Of a stretch of DNA of 40,566 nt, positions 15,659 to 24,800 are shown in pieces. Each line of letters opens with the position of its first letter. Within the stretch, counting starts at the first letter, position 1. The position numbers and the translations under genes are program-made. The stretch covers positions 1-40,566 of the forward strand of contig JANTGS010000018.1 in NCBI GenBank assembly GCA_024762795.1, in the 5' to 3' direction. Origin of the DNA: Flavobacteriaceae bacterium. GTDB lineage: Bacteria; Bacteroidota; Bacteroidia; Flavobacteriales; Flavobacteriaceae. The notes under the pieces were generated by a model. It saw only the letters and a program-made list of their open reading frames with translations, was not told the DNA's origin and did not search any database.

Positions 15659-16153
15659 TTAAAGGGGTATTTTTTTCTTTAATTCCTCAACAATATTAAA
15701 AACTGCCGGACAAACTTCAGTATTATTCAGGGTAAGTTGAGTAAGCTGAATAAATTTTTTCCGGTCGGTATGCGGATATTCTCTGCAGGCTTTCGGCCTG
15801 ACATCATAAATAAAGCAGGTATTATCAGTATCAAGAAAAGTACAGGGAACTTCTTTAAGCACCATAAAATCATCCTCATCATATCTGAGATACTGCTCAA
15901 AGAACTGCAATTCTTTAATTCGCAGGTATTTTGAAATTCTTTTGATATCCTTATCGGTAAAGATCGGACTTGTTGTTTTACAACAGTTTGCGCAGGTTAA
16001 GCAATCGGTTCTCTCAAACTCTTCCTTATGAAGTTTCTGCATAACCACATCCAGATTCTTAGGTTTCTTTTTCTTAAGTTTTGAAAAATATTTTTTATTT
16101 TCCTGCTTTTTCTCGGCAGATTTCTCTTCTAACTGATCTAAATTTATCCTCAT
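15659..16153 (-). CDS. YkgJ-family cysteine-cluster protein
   Basis: A 164-residue cytosolic protein with the YkgJ/UPF0153 cysteine pattern: CLTCANCC around residue 50, CTFLDTDNTCFIYDVRPKAC in the middle and a final C in EVCPAVF. These cysteines are presumed to bind zinc or iron-sulphur; the biochemical role of the family is unknown. The N-terminal ~45 residues are Lys/Glu-rich and probably helical. It is divergent from argS, with the argS promoter between the two starts. Confidence 0.9.
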   Translation of the reverse strand: MRINLDQLEEKSAEKKQENKKYFSKLKKKKPKNLDVVMQKLHKEEFERTDCLTCANCCKTTSPIFTDKDIKRISKYLRIKELQFFEQYLRYDEDDFMVLKEVPCTFLDTDNTCFIYDVRPKACREYPHTDRKKFIQLTQLTLNNTEVCPAVFNIVEELKKKIPL

Positions 16154-16210
16154 TTTAACAGATTATACATCAAAAATAGATATTCTGAATTGATTTCATG
16201 TTAAAATGGT

Positions 16211-16218
16211 TATTTTTG
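16211..16218 (+). promoter_or_regulatory. -7 element of the argS promoter
   Basis: TATTTTTG matches TAnnTTTG exactly, 17 bases before the ATG at 16236. A TTG about 20 bases upstream, in the ATTCTGAATTGATTT stretch, fits the -33 position. The predicted leader is about 10 bases. Confidence 0.65.
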
Positions 16219-16235
16219 CGCCCTAAAATTATTTG

Positions 16236-18017
16236 ATGATGAGTATTCAAAAATCCTTAGAGACCGGAGTGATCAAAGCCATGGATAGTTTATTCGATGT
16301 AAAAATCCCTTCGGTTGAATTTCAGGAAACCAAAAAAGATTTCGAAGGAGACCTTACAGTAGTAGTCTTTCCTTTTTTACGATTTGTAAAAGGTAATCCT
16401 GCCGTTATTGCAGAAAAACTGGGAAATTATCTAAAAGAAAATTATTCTGAAATCACCAATTTTAATGTGGTAAAGGGTTTTTTAAATCTGGTAATCGATG
16501 ATACTTATTATTTGAAAGAACTCGATAAGATCAACAAGACCAAAGATTTTGGAATTACTAAAGCAGATCCTGATGGTGATGCCGTAATGGTTGAATATTC
16601 TTCTCCAAACACCAACAAACCTCTGCATTTAGGTCATATCAGAAATAATCTGCTTGGATATTCTGTGGCAGAAATTATCGCTGCCGGAGGAAAAAAAGTT
16701 TATAAAACCCAGATCATTAACGACCGGGGGATTCATATTTGCAAAAGTATGCTGGCCTGGCAAAGATTTGGTAATGGAGAAACCCCTGAATCTACCGGTA
16801 AAAAAGGCGATAAACTGGTTGGGGATTACTATGTGAAATTTGATCAGGAATATAAAAAAGAAATTTCTGAATTAATTAAAAGCGGACTAACAGAAGATGA
16901 GGCTAAAAAACAAGCTCCTATTCTTCTTGAAGCTCAGAAGATGCTGAGAAGCTGGGAGTCAGGAGATAAAGAGGTTGTAAGTTTATGGAAAAAGATGAAC
17001 GAGTGGGTTTATGATGGTTTTGGTATAACCTACAAGGATCTGGGAGTTGATTTTGATATAAATTATTATGAGAGCAATACTTATCTCATTGGGAAAGATG
17101 TTGTTCTGGAAGGCCTGAAAAAAGGAATTTTCTATAAAAAAGAAGATGGTAGTGTATGGATCGATCTGACAGATGAAGGCCTCGACGAAAAAATTGTTTT
17201 AAGAGCAGACGGTACTGCTGTTTATATGACCCAGGATATTGGAACGGCCATACAAAGAATAAAAGACCACCCGGATATTAACAGTCTGGTTTATACTGTT
17301 GGAAACGAACAGGATTATCATTTTAAAGTACTTTTCCTGATTTTAAAGAAACTGGGGTATTCCTGGGCACAACATCTTTACCATTTATCCTATGGCATGG
17401 TTGATTTGCCTTCAGGTAAGATGAAATCAAGAGAAGGTACCGTGGTAGATGCAGATGACCTGATTGTTGAAATGACCAATACTGCAAGAGATATCTCTCA
17501 GGAGTTAGGAAAACTGGAAGCTTATTCTGAAGAAGAAAAAGAAAGACTGTATAAAATTATCGGACTGGGAGCCTTAAAATATTATATCCTTAAAGTAGAT
17601 CCGAAGAAAAGAATTTTATTCGATCCGAAAGAATCTATTGATTTTAACGGAAATACAGGACCCTTCATTCAATATACTTATGCAAGGATTCAGTCGATCA
17701 TAAGAAAGGTCGATTTTGACTATTCAAAACAAATTGCAAATATTAAATTACATCCTAAGGAAAAAGAGCTGATCAAATTGCTGAATTCATTCCCTGAGGT
17801 GATAGATCATGCAGGAAAAAACCTGAGTCCGGCGCTTATTGCCAATTATATTTACGAACTGGTAAAGACCTATAACTCTTTTTATCAGACTGTTCCGATC
17901 TTAAACAGTGAGAATATGGATGAAAAGATCCTTCGGATTCAGATCTCTGAACAAACAGGAAATACCATCAAAAATGCCTTTAGATTATTAGGCATTGAGG
18001 TACCCGAAAGGATGTAA
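16236..18017 (+). CDS. argS: Arginyl-tRNA synthetase
   Basis: Class I synthetase of 593 residues that charges tRNA-Arg. The N-terminal Add1 domain is followed by the HIGH-type motif in EYSSPNTNKPLHLGHIRNN. The KMSKS-type loop reads KMKSREGTV (near residue 395), with the third signature residue changed, as is common in ArgRS. The C-terminal DALR anticodon-binding domain ends LLGIEVPERM. Two ATG codons, 16236 and 16239, are possible; a TTG just before them is unlikely. It is monocistronic: its own promoter lies upstream and a hairpin terminator lies at 18099. Confidence 0.96.
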   Translation: MMSIQKSLETGVIKAMDSLFDVKIPSVEFQETKKDFEGDLTVVVFPFLRFVKGNPAVIAEKLGNYLKENYSEITNFNVVKGFLNLVIDDTYYLKELDKINKTKDFGITKADPDGDAVMVEYSSPNTNKPLHLGHIRNNLLGYSVAEIIAAGGKKVYKTQIINDRGIHICKSMLAWQRFGNGETPESTGKKGDKLVGDYYVKFDQEYKKEISELIKSGLTEDEAKKQAPILLEAQKMLRSWESGDKEVVSLWKKMNEWVYDGFGITYKDLGVDFDINYYESNTYLIGKDVVLEGLKKGIFYKKEDGSVWIDLTDEGLDEKIVLRADGTAVYMTQDIGTAIQRIKDHPDINSLVYTVGNEQDYHFKVLFLILKKLGYSWAQHLYHLSYGMVDLPSGKMKSREGTVVDADDLIVEMTNTARDISQELGKLEAYSEEEKERLYKIIGLGALKYYILKVDPKKRILFDPKESIDFNGNTGPFIQYTYARIQSIIRKVDFDYSKQIANIKLHPKEKELIKLLNSFPEVIDHAGKNLSPALIANYIYELVKTYNSFYQTVPILNSENMDEKILRIQISEQTGNTIKNAFRLLGIEVPERM

Positions 18018-18098
18018 GAAAAAGAACAACAGTTGATTTTTTGTTTGTAGGGTTTTGCCTGAATAAAATAAAAATGTTAACTTCGTAATAATTATATA

Positions 18099-18133
18099 CA
18101 CTAATAAGTTAGAAATTATTAGTGTTTTCTTTT
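18099..18133 (+). terminator. Hairpin with T-rich tail between argS and the DUF4468 gene
   Basis: A perfect 9-bp stem (CACTAATAA / TTATTAGTG) with an 8-base loop followed by TTTTCTTTT. It ends the argS transcript. The tail ends only 8 bases before the next ATG, so it could also act as a leader attenuator for that gene. Confidence 0.7.
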
Positions 18134-18141
18134 CTAAGACT

Positions 18142-18672
18142 ATGAAATTTAAGAAGTTAAAGATCTCTTTGATATTTCTGCTCTTCGTTGTGTCATTAAA
18201 TGCTCAGTTAATCATGATCGACAGTGAGACAGGGGAATATCAATACGAAGACGTTGTACAGGTTGACGGAGTTTCCAAACAAGAACTGCTAAACAGGGCA
18301 AAAGAATGGATCAATCTATATTACAAAGATCCTTCTTTTAAAAAAGATAGCTCTAATATAATCAAGAAACTGGTTGGTTACAAGTTTAAGTGGAAATTTA
18401 TCTCTAAGAATATTCCTATAGAATTGATTTATGATCTGGAGATCAAGGTAAAAGACAACAAATATAAATATACCATTTCCAATCTTCGTATCGGAAGAAT
18501 GATCAGGAATGAATTTGACGGGATTACTTTAAAGAAATATATCGACAGATTTCCTGTAAAATATCAGATCAATATTGAAGAGCCTATCGATACTGAGCTC
18601 ATGAAAGCTATTGAGAGCCTTGAAAAATACATGAAAACTGAAAAGTATATCGAGGAAGAGGATGACTGGTAG
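18142..18672 (+). CDS. Exported DUF4468-type protein
   Basis: A 176-residue protein with a signal peptide (1-21, ending LNAQ). The opening GEYQYEDVVQVDGVSKQELL followed by RAKEWI is the signature of DUF4468 proteins, which have a TBP-like fold and no known function. The beta-rich middle (YDLEIKVKDNKYKYTISNLR) fits that fold. The C terminus is a charged helix ending in EEEDDW. It has no co-directional partner: a terminator hairpin precedes it and murF converges on it with one base between the two stops. Confidence 0.78.
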   Translation: MKFKKLKISLIFLLFVVSLNAQLIMIDSETGEYQYEDVVQVDGVSKQELLNRAKEWINLYYKDPSFKKDSSNIIKKLVGYKFKWKFISKNIPIELIYDLEIKVKDNKYKYTISNLRIGRMIRNEFDGITLKKYIDRFPVKYQINIEEPIDTELMKAIESLEKYMKTEKYIEEEDDW

Positions 18673-18673
18673 A

Positions 18674-19951
18674 CTATAAAAAATCTATTAGCCTTTCCAT
18701 CTTCATTCCTCTTGATGCTTTTATAAGAATTGTACTGTTTTTAATAGGATTATCTTTGAGAAAATCTTTTAAATCTGTAAAATCACTAAACAGTTTTATC
18801 TTCTTATCCTGAATATTTACCCTGGAAAAGGTATTTCCCGTCAACAACACCCTATCTATATCGAGTCTTCCGGCCAGATCAGCAATGATCTGATGTTCTT
18901 TCAAAGCATTTTTACCAATTTCAAACATATCCCCTAAAATGGCTATTTTTGATCTATCGGTTAACTGGTCCATATTTTCCAGTGCAACCGTCATACTGTT
19001 TGGATTTGCATTATAAGCATCAGAAATGATCTTGTTGCCATCTTTTTCAATAATCTGTGAACGGTTGTTCTCCGGAATATAACTTTCTATGGCCAGCTTG
19101 ATCTTTTCTAACGAAATATCAAAATATTCTCCTATTGCTACAGCTGTAGCAATATTCAGATAATTGTATTTTCCGATCAGTTTAGTACAAATCTCCACCT
19201 GATCTGCCTTAACGGAAACAAAAGGATCTGCCTTTAAAAATGATATCCGGAAATCAGCATCTTCTCCCCCAAAAGTGATGCGGTCCATCCCTTTAGATCT
19301 TTCCACCTGAACCGGATCTGATATATTTATAAAAACCTTTTTATGATGAGCTTTTAGACAACGATACAGTTCAGTTTTGGCTTCGATCACACCTTCCAGA
19401 TCTCCAAAGCCTTCCAGATGCACTTTTCCGAAATTGGTAATATAGCCATAATCCGGTCTTGCGATATTACAAAGGAATTCGATCTCTCCGGGATGATTTG
19501 CCCCCATTTCAACAACACCGATCTCAGTATCCGGTTTCATCGATAACAAGGTCAGAGGAACTCCAATATGGTTGTTCAGATTTCCCTGAGTAGAAACACA
19601 ATTAAATTTCTGATTTAAAACCACACTTACAAGTTCTTTCGTTGTAGTTTTTCCATTACTTCCGGTTAACGAAATAATAGGAATCCCAAGTTGTTCTCTA
19701 TGATAAAGAGCAAGATCCTGCAGGGTTTTTAAAACATCTTCAACTAAAAAGATCCTGTCATCGGTTTGATATTCCTCCTCATCAACCACTGCGTAAGAAG
19801 CGCCTGATTTAAGTGCCTGTTGGGCAAAAACATTTCCATTAAAATTTTCCCCCTTTAATGCAAAATAAATGCAGTTACTCAGATCTTTACGGGTATCGGT
19901 CTCAACCTTATAATTTTCACAATAATACTTATATAGCTCTTGTATTTTCAT
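18674..19951 (-). CDS. murF: UDP-N-acetylmuramoyl-tripeptide--D-alanyl-D-alanine ligase
   Basis: Cytosolic Mur ligase that adds D-Ala-D-Ala to complete the peptidoglycan stem peptide. The 425-residue protein shows the three-domain layout: an N-terminal UDP-binding domain with DTRKDLSNCIYFALKGENF-type sequence (CIYFALKGENFNGN), an ATP-binding P-loop TGSNGKTTTKE near 110, a GVVEMGANHPGEI motif, and ISDAYNANPNSM before the C-terminal Rossmann domain. It lies downstream of gldJ on the same strand with a terminator-like hairpin between them, so its transcription is probably partly independent. gldJ next to murF is an arrangement I recall in other flavobacteria. Confidence 0.95.
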   Translation of the reverse strand: MKIQELYKYYCENYKVETDTRKDLSNCIYFALKGENFNGNVFAQQALKSGASYAVVDEEEYQTDDRIFLVEDVLKTLQDLALYHREQLGIPIISLTGSNGKTTTKELVSVVLNQKFNCVSTQGNLNNHIGVPLTLLSMKPDTEIGVVEMGANHPGEIEFLCNIARPDYGYITNFGKVHLEGFGDLEGVIEAKTELYRCLKAHHKKVFINISDPVQVERSKGMDRITFGGEDADFRISFLKADPFVSVKADQVEICTKLIGKYNYLNIATAVAIGEYFDISLEKIKLAIESYIPENNRSQIIEKDGNKIISDAYNANPNSMTVALENMDQLTDRSKIAILGDMFEIGKNALKEHQIIADLAGRLDIDRVLLTGNTFSRVNIQDKKIKLFSDFTDLKDFLKDNPIKNSTILIKASRGMKMERLIDFL

Positions 19952-19960
19952 GGGTTAAAT

Positions 19961-19993
19961 ATAAAAAAACCCAACATCATTTCTGATATTGGG
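19961..19993 (-). terminator. Hairpin terminator after gldJ
   Basis: In the minus direction a 10-bp stem with one mismatch (CCCAATATCA / TGATGTTGGG, loop GAAA) is followed by TTTTTTTAT. It lies between the gldJ stop and the murF start. A T-tract also follows on the plus side. Confidence 0.75.
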
Positions 19994-20017
19994 CTCTGTA
20001 TTTTTTTAAGGAAATCA

Positions 20018-21712
20018 TTATTTAACTTTTCTTCCCTGCTTTGTTCTTCTTGAGTAAGACATTTGTCCGAGTTTATCTGTCGCACATCTGAATCCGATGT
20101 AATTAGTTGACATATACTCCGGCAGATATCTTCTTTGAGAAGGATCCAACCAGTAAGCTCTGTCTTTCCAAGAACCTCCTTTATAAACTCTTGTCTTATC
20201 ACTGATCAGAGTATATCGTTGTTTTTTGTCATATTGCTGAATGATCAGTCCGCTTTCCCCTATCTGACGAGGAATCTGTGGTGAATTATACATTCTTGGC
20301 TTAACATCACCTTCCTCTTCATCTTCTAAATAATACTTATTTGTTGAAGCAATATCACCATCTCGGCTATTGATATTATAAGCTTTTTCATAATTATTTC
20401 TCATAAAGGCATCTCGCTTGGTTACAGGAACATATTTAATACTTCCCGGAAGATCTCTTGGTACCAGCTTACCATTATCCAATGTGTCAAATTCAACGGT
20501 ATTGTAATCTACAACCACCACATTTCCATACTCATCGATCTTTTTCTTGGTAAATACATTACCTCTGAAGTAACTAAAATCGTTGGCTTCGTTATCGATG
20601 ATCGGACGGTAAACATCGGCAACCCATTCGGCAACATTACCACTCATATCGTATAAACCAAATGCATTAGGTTTATAGGATTTAATCCTCATTGTAATAT
20701 CGGCGCCATCATTACTCCATCCTGCAAGTCCGCTGTAGTCTCCTTTACCCTGCTTAAAGTTAGCCAGTTGGTCTCCTTTGTATCTTCTTGATTGTTCACG
20801 GGTTGTATTACCATCCCAGCTGTATTTTTTTCTACCTCTGATCGAGTTGTACTCTCTGTTCTCTATTAAAGCTTTGGCTGCATATTCCCATTCAGCTTCA
20901 GTTGGCAATCTGAATCTTTGTGCCAGAATACCGTCGGATATTTTCACATGACGTCCGGTAAAGGTGCCTTTTGGTTTTTTATCCTCTTTTTTAGATTTTT
21001 TTGAATAATCACGTATTCCTTTATAATAAATGGACGAATCTCCGTTAAAGAGTAAGTTTGGATTGGCCAGATAGGTCTCGGTATCAAAACGATCTGCTCC
21101 TTCAACCTTCAGTGAATCGAAATCGAATAAAGTATGCAGTACACCCTTATCGATAAGGATCTTTTCATTGACACGGTCGGTTCTCCACTTACAATAGTCT
21201 GAAGCCTGAATCCATGAAACACCAACAACAGGATAATCAGCATAGGCCGGGTGGCGCAGATAATTCTCGGTCAGTAATTCATTATATCCTAAAGTTTGTC
21301 TCCAAACCAGTGTATCGGGCAAAGCTGCCTGATAAATTTTTCTATAGGTGTCATCAGATGGAGGAAAAACCTTTTCAAGGTATTGCAAATACAATACATA
21401 TTCACGGTTGGTCACCTCTGCTTCATCCATAAAGAATGATCGTACTTGTTGTTTTACGGGTGTGGTGTTCCAATCAAACATCACATCATCCTGAACACTT
21501 CCCATAGTAAAGGTTCCACCTTCTATCAATACCATTCCCGGAGGAGGCCCCTGTTCGCGGTATTTGGAATTGGTCTGGAAACCACCGTATTTGGGATTGT
21601 TGTACTCCCAGCCGGTTAATGTTGAAACATTTTTACTACTCTTATTACAACTGGTAAATAAAATAGTTGCTAAAATTAAAAGTACAAGATTGTTACTGCT
21701 AAACTTTTTCAT
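20018..21712 (-). CDS. gldJ: Gliding motility lipoprotein GldJ
   Basis: A 564-residue outer-membrane lipoprotein required for gliding and for stability of the GldK-type T9SS components. The lipobox LFTSC places the lipid on C22. The mature part has a formylglycine-generating-enzyme (SUMF1-like) fold: PPGMVLIEGGTFTMGSVQDD near 60, EAEVTNREYVLYL, PVVGVSWIQASDYCKWR, RLPTEAEWEYAA, YDMSGNVAEWVADVY and, at the end, RVYKGGSWKDRAYWLDPS and NYIGFRC. This resembles GldJ and its paralogue GldK. Position beside porU and porV favours GldJ. The last stretch, SYSRRTKQGRKVK, is basic. It is divergent from porU, sharing the 169-base promoter region. Confidence 0.93.
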   Translation of the reverse strand: MKKFSSNNLVLLILATILFTSCNKSSKNVSTLTGWEYNNPKYGGFQTNSKYREQGPPPGMVLIEGGTFTMGSVQDDVMFDWNTTPVKQQVRSFFMDEAEVTNREYVLYLQYLEKVFPPSDDTYRKIYQAALPDTLVWRQTLGYNELLTENYLRHPAYADYPVVGVSWIQASDYCKWRTDRVNEKILIDKGVLHTLFDFDSLKVEGADRFDTETYLANPNLLFNGDSSIYYKGIRDYSKKSKKEDKKPKGTFTGRHVKISDGILAQRFRLPTEAEWEYAAKALIENREYNSIRGRKKYSWDGNTTREQSRRYKGDQLANFKQGKGDYSGLAGWSNDGADITMRIKSYKPNAFGLYDMSGNVAEWVADVYRPIIDNEANDFSYFRGNVFTKKKIDEYGNVVVVDYNTVEFDTLDNGKLVPRDLPGSIKYVPVTKRDAFMRNNYEKAYNINSRDGDIASTNKYYLEDEEEGDVKPRMYNSPQIPRQIGESGLIIQQYDKKQRYTLISDKTRVYKGGSWKDRAYWLDPSQRRYLPEYMSTNYIGFRCATDKLGQMSYSRRTKQGRKVK

Positions 21713-21735
21713 AATTATTTGTTTGATTAAAAGAG

Positions 21736-21743
21736 CAAAAATT
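21736..21743 (-). promoter_or_regulatory. Possible -7 element of gldJ
   Basis: On the minus strand AATTTTTG differs from TAnnTTTG only in the first base and ends 23 bases before the gldJ ATG. It faces the porU promoter in the divergent region. Confidence 0.35.
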
Positions 21744-21775
21744 CTTAATTGTTTTAAGTTAAGGTTAAATATTAC

Positions 21776-21783
21776 TATTTTTG
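21776..21783 (+). promoter_or_regulatory. -7 element of porU
   Basis: TATTTTTG matches TAnnTTTG exactly. A TTG at 21749-21751 is the nearest -33 candidate, with a slightly long 24-base spacer. The predicted leader to the TTG start at 21882 is about 90 bases. Confidence 0.5.
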
Positions 21784-21881
21784 GCCCTCAGTTCAAGTAT
21801 AACGATAGTTTTTTTTCTTTATTATATGCTAAAGTGTAATTTATTATATTTTTAATCCTTAAACCTGCTAACATCTACATT

Positions 21882-24800
21882 TTGAGATTTCTTTCATTTC
21901 TGGCTTTATTTTTAATCTTTACCTCCGGCTTTTCTCAAAAGGCCAATACTAGAGATTTTGAAATATTATGGGATGATTATACCTCTCTTAATACATTCAG
22001 CGGAAAAACGATAAAAATCCCACTTGTCCGTGACAACCTGGTAGATGAAAACAATCTGCCAATCTATTCCACAACATTTAACGTAGAAAAAAATGCAATA
22101 TTACACAATTACAGTTTAACAAACGTTAAATTTGAGAATCTATCCGCAAATACAGGTTATAATCTACAAAAAAAATTAATTCCTGAAAAACCAAATGTTA
22201 GTTTTAACATCAGTTTTAACAAAGATAATGCCAAAGGAGTTTTGAAAATGACTCCATTGATTAAAAAAGGGAATCAGATTAAAAAAATCACCTCCTTTAC
22301 TCTGAAATATCAGACAGGTTTAAAAGAAGACCTCCAACAAAAAGGAAATCTTCCTGCTCCGAGCTTTACTGACCATTCTGTACTTTCTACAGGAACCTGG
22401 TATAAATTCAGTGTTGATACTACCGGAGTTTTTAAGATTGATAAGGTATTTCTTCAAAAACTCGGAATCAATACCGGAAATCTGGATCCGAAAAAGATCA
22501 GGATCTATGGTAATGGAGGCCATTTATTACCTCAGTTAAACAAAGAACACAGATATGATGACCTGCAGGAAAATTCAATCTTTGTAGCAGGTGAGGAAGA
22601 CGGAAAATTTGACAATAACGATTATATTCTGTTCTATGCAAAAGGACCGGAAGCCTGGAAGATCGATCCTTTAAATATCTCTCAGTCCAGACACCAAAAT
22701 AATATCTACAGTGATCTGGCCTATTATTTTATAAATGTTGATCTGGGCATGGGTAAAAGAATAACTACAGCAGAAGAGATCAGTAAAAATGCTGATATTG
22801 AAATCAATACCTTCCATGATTTTTTGGTTCATGAGATAGATAAGACGAATCTTTTTGCAAACGGACAACAATGGATGGGAGAAGATCTCAGTTATAACAA
22901 CTCAAAGAATTTTCATTTTTCTTTTAAAAATCCCGTTCAAGATCAGGATCTTTTTATAAGAGTGCGCGGCGTAGCTGTATCCTCAACATCCTCAGTTATG
23001 GAAGTTAGCCTGAACGGAAGTAATCTGATGCAATTGAATTTTCAGGGAATTTCCGGTAATTCACTCAATCTTGCTTCCCCTTTAGAGAAAATACAAAGTG
23101 CACGTATGGGTAAGGATAATCTTGAGATCGGTATTACCTATCAAAACAACGGAAACCCATCTGCCAAAGCATATCTGGATTATATTGAGATTTTCGGCAC
23201 AAAAAAACTCTCTGCTACAGGTAAACAATTCGCTTTTAGAAATTTAAATACCAATAATTCTTCAAGCCTTTATCAGTACAAAATACAAAACAGTAACTCC
23301 ATTTTTCAGATCTGGGATATCAGCGACTATCTGCACCCGAAAATTATTAATAATACCTCCGGACAAAATGATTTTACTTTTAAGTCCTACGGAAGTACTA
23401 TACCCAAAGAATTTATTGCATTAAATGAAGAAGACTTTTATACCCCTGAAGTAATGGATGATTCGAGAGTTGCAAACCAAAATCTGCACAATTTAAAAGA
23501 TATTGAATACCTGATCATTACACAGGATTATCTGATACCAGAAGCACAAAGACTGGCTGATTATCATCAAAAAAATTCTAATCTGAATACCAAAGTTGTT
23601 GAATTAAAAGAGATCTATAACGAATTTTCATCAGGCTCGCCCGACCTCACAGCCATCCGAGATTTTATCCGTTTTCTGTATTTAAATGCCTCCTCGACCG
23701 ATAAAAGAATTAAATACGTAGCTCTTTTCGGGGATGCCTCGTTTGATTTTAAAGACCGTATCAGCGATAACAACAATATTGTACCCGCTTTTCAGTCGTT
23801 TGAAAGTTTTAATCTTGCCCGAGGTTATGTAACCGATGATTATTTTGGCATGATGGATGAAGATGACGGAGATCTTACATTTGATGATCAGATTGATGTA
23901 GCTACCGGAAGATTCCCAGTAACGACTACTTTAGAAGCAAAGGTCGCTGTTGATAAAACGCTTTCCTATTACAAATCCTCTTCATACGGCGACTGGAGGA
24001 ATATCATTACTGTGGTTGCCGATGACCCTGATAAACCCAATGAGTTCATTCTGCAAAAAACAGTAGATCTACTTGCCGAGAACATCAAAACCAACACTCC
24101 CGGATTTAATTTAAAAAAGATCTATTGCGATGCTTATAAGCAGGAAACTTCTGCCGGAGGTGAACGTTATCCGGATGTAAATATTGCTATTGATAATGCT
24201 ATGGAATCGGGTAATCTGATTATCAATTACTTTGGACACGGAGGTATCAACGGGTGGGCCAATGAAAGAATCCTGGAAGTACCTCAAATACAGAAATGGA
24301 AGAACAAAGACAAATTGCCACTTTTTATTACCGTTACCTGCGAATTTTCCAGATTTGACAATCCCCTTAGTCCTACTGCCGGAGAATATACTTTCTTAAA
24401 TCCCAATGGAGGATCTATCAATATGGTAACAACTTCAAGAGAAATATACATCAGTGTAGGGCAAACCTTTAACAAAACCCTGATGGAATTTTTACTGGAA
24501 TTTGACGGTAAGAAAAATACCATTTCGGAAGCATTGATTAAAACCAAGAACCGGTACACAACCAATCAAAGATTTTTTGTCTTTTTCTTTGGTGATCCGG
24601 CTATGAATCTCGCTAAGCCTGATCCCAATATCAGAATTACTAAAATGAACGGTATTGACGTTACCCGGAAAAGAGATACCCTGAAAGCCCTAAAGAAGAT
24701 TTCTTTTGAAGGTGTTGTTACCAATGCTTCTAATAATATTATCAATGATTTTAACGGGGAGATCTCTACCATTATCTATGATAAAGCTTTGGATAAAACA

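Noticed and set aside
20002-20202. 84-codon minus-strand frame overlapping the gldJ end
   Set aside because: Out of frame within conserved GldJ coding sequence; no independent evidence.
21776-21881. Riboswitch in the porU leader
   Set aside because: The ~90-base leader has no conserved riboswitch core that I can recognise and no strong stem.
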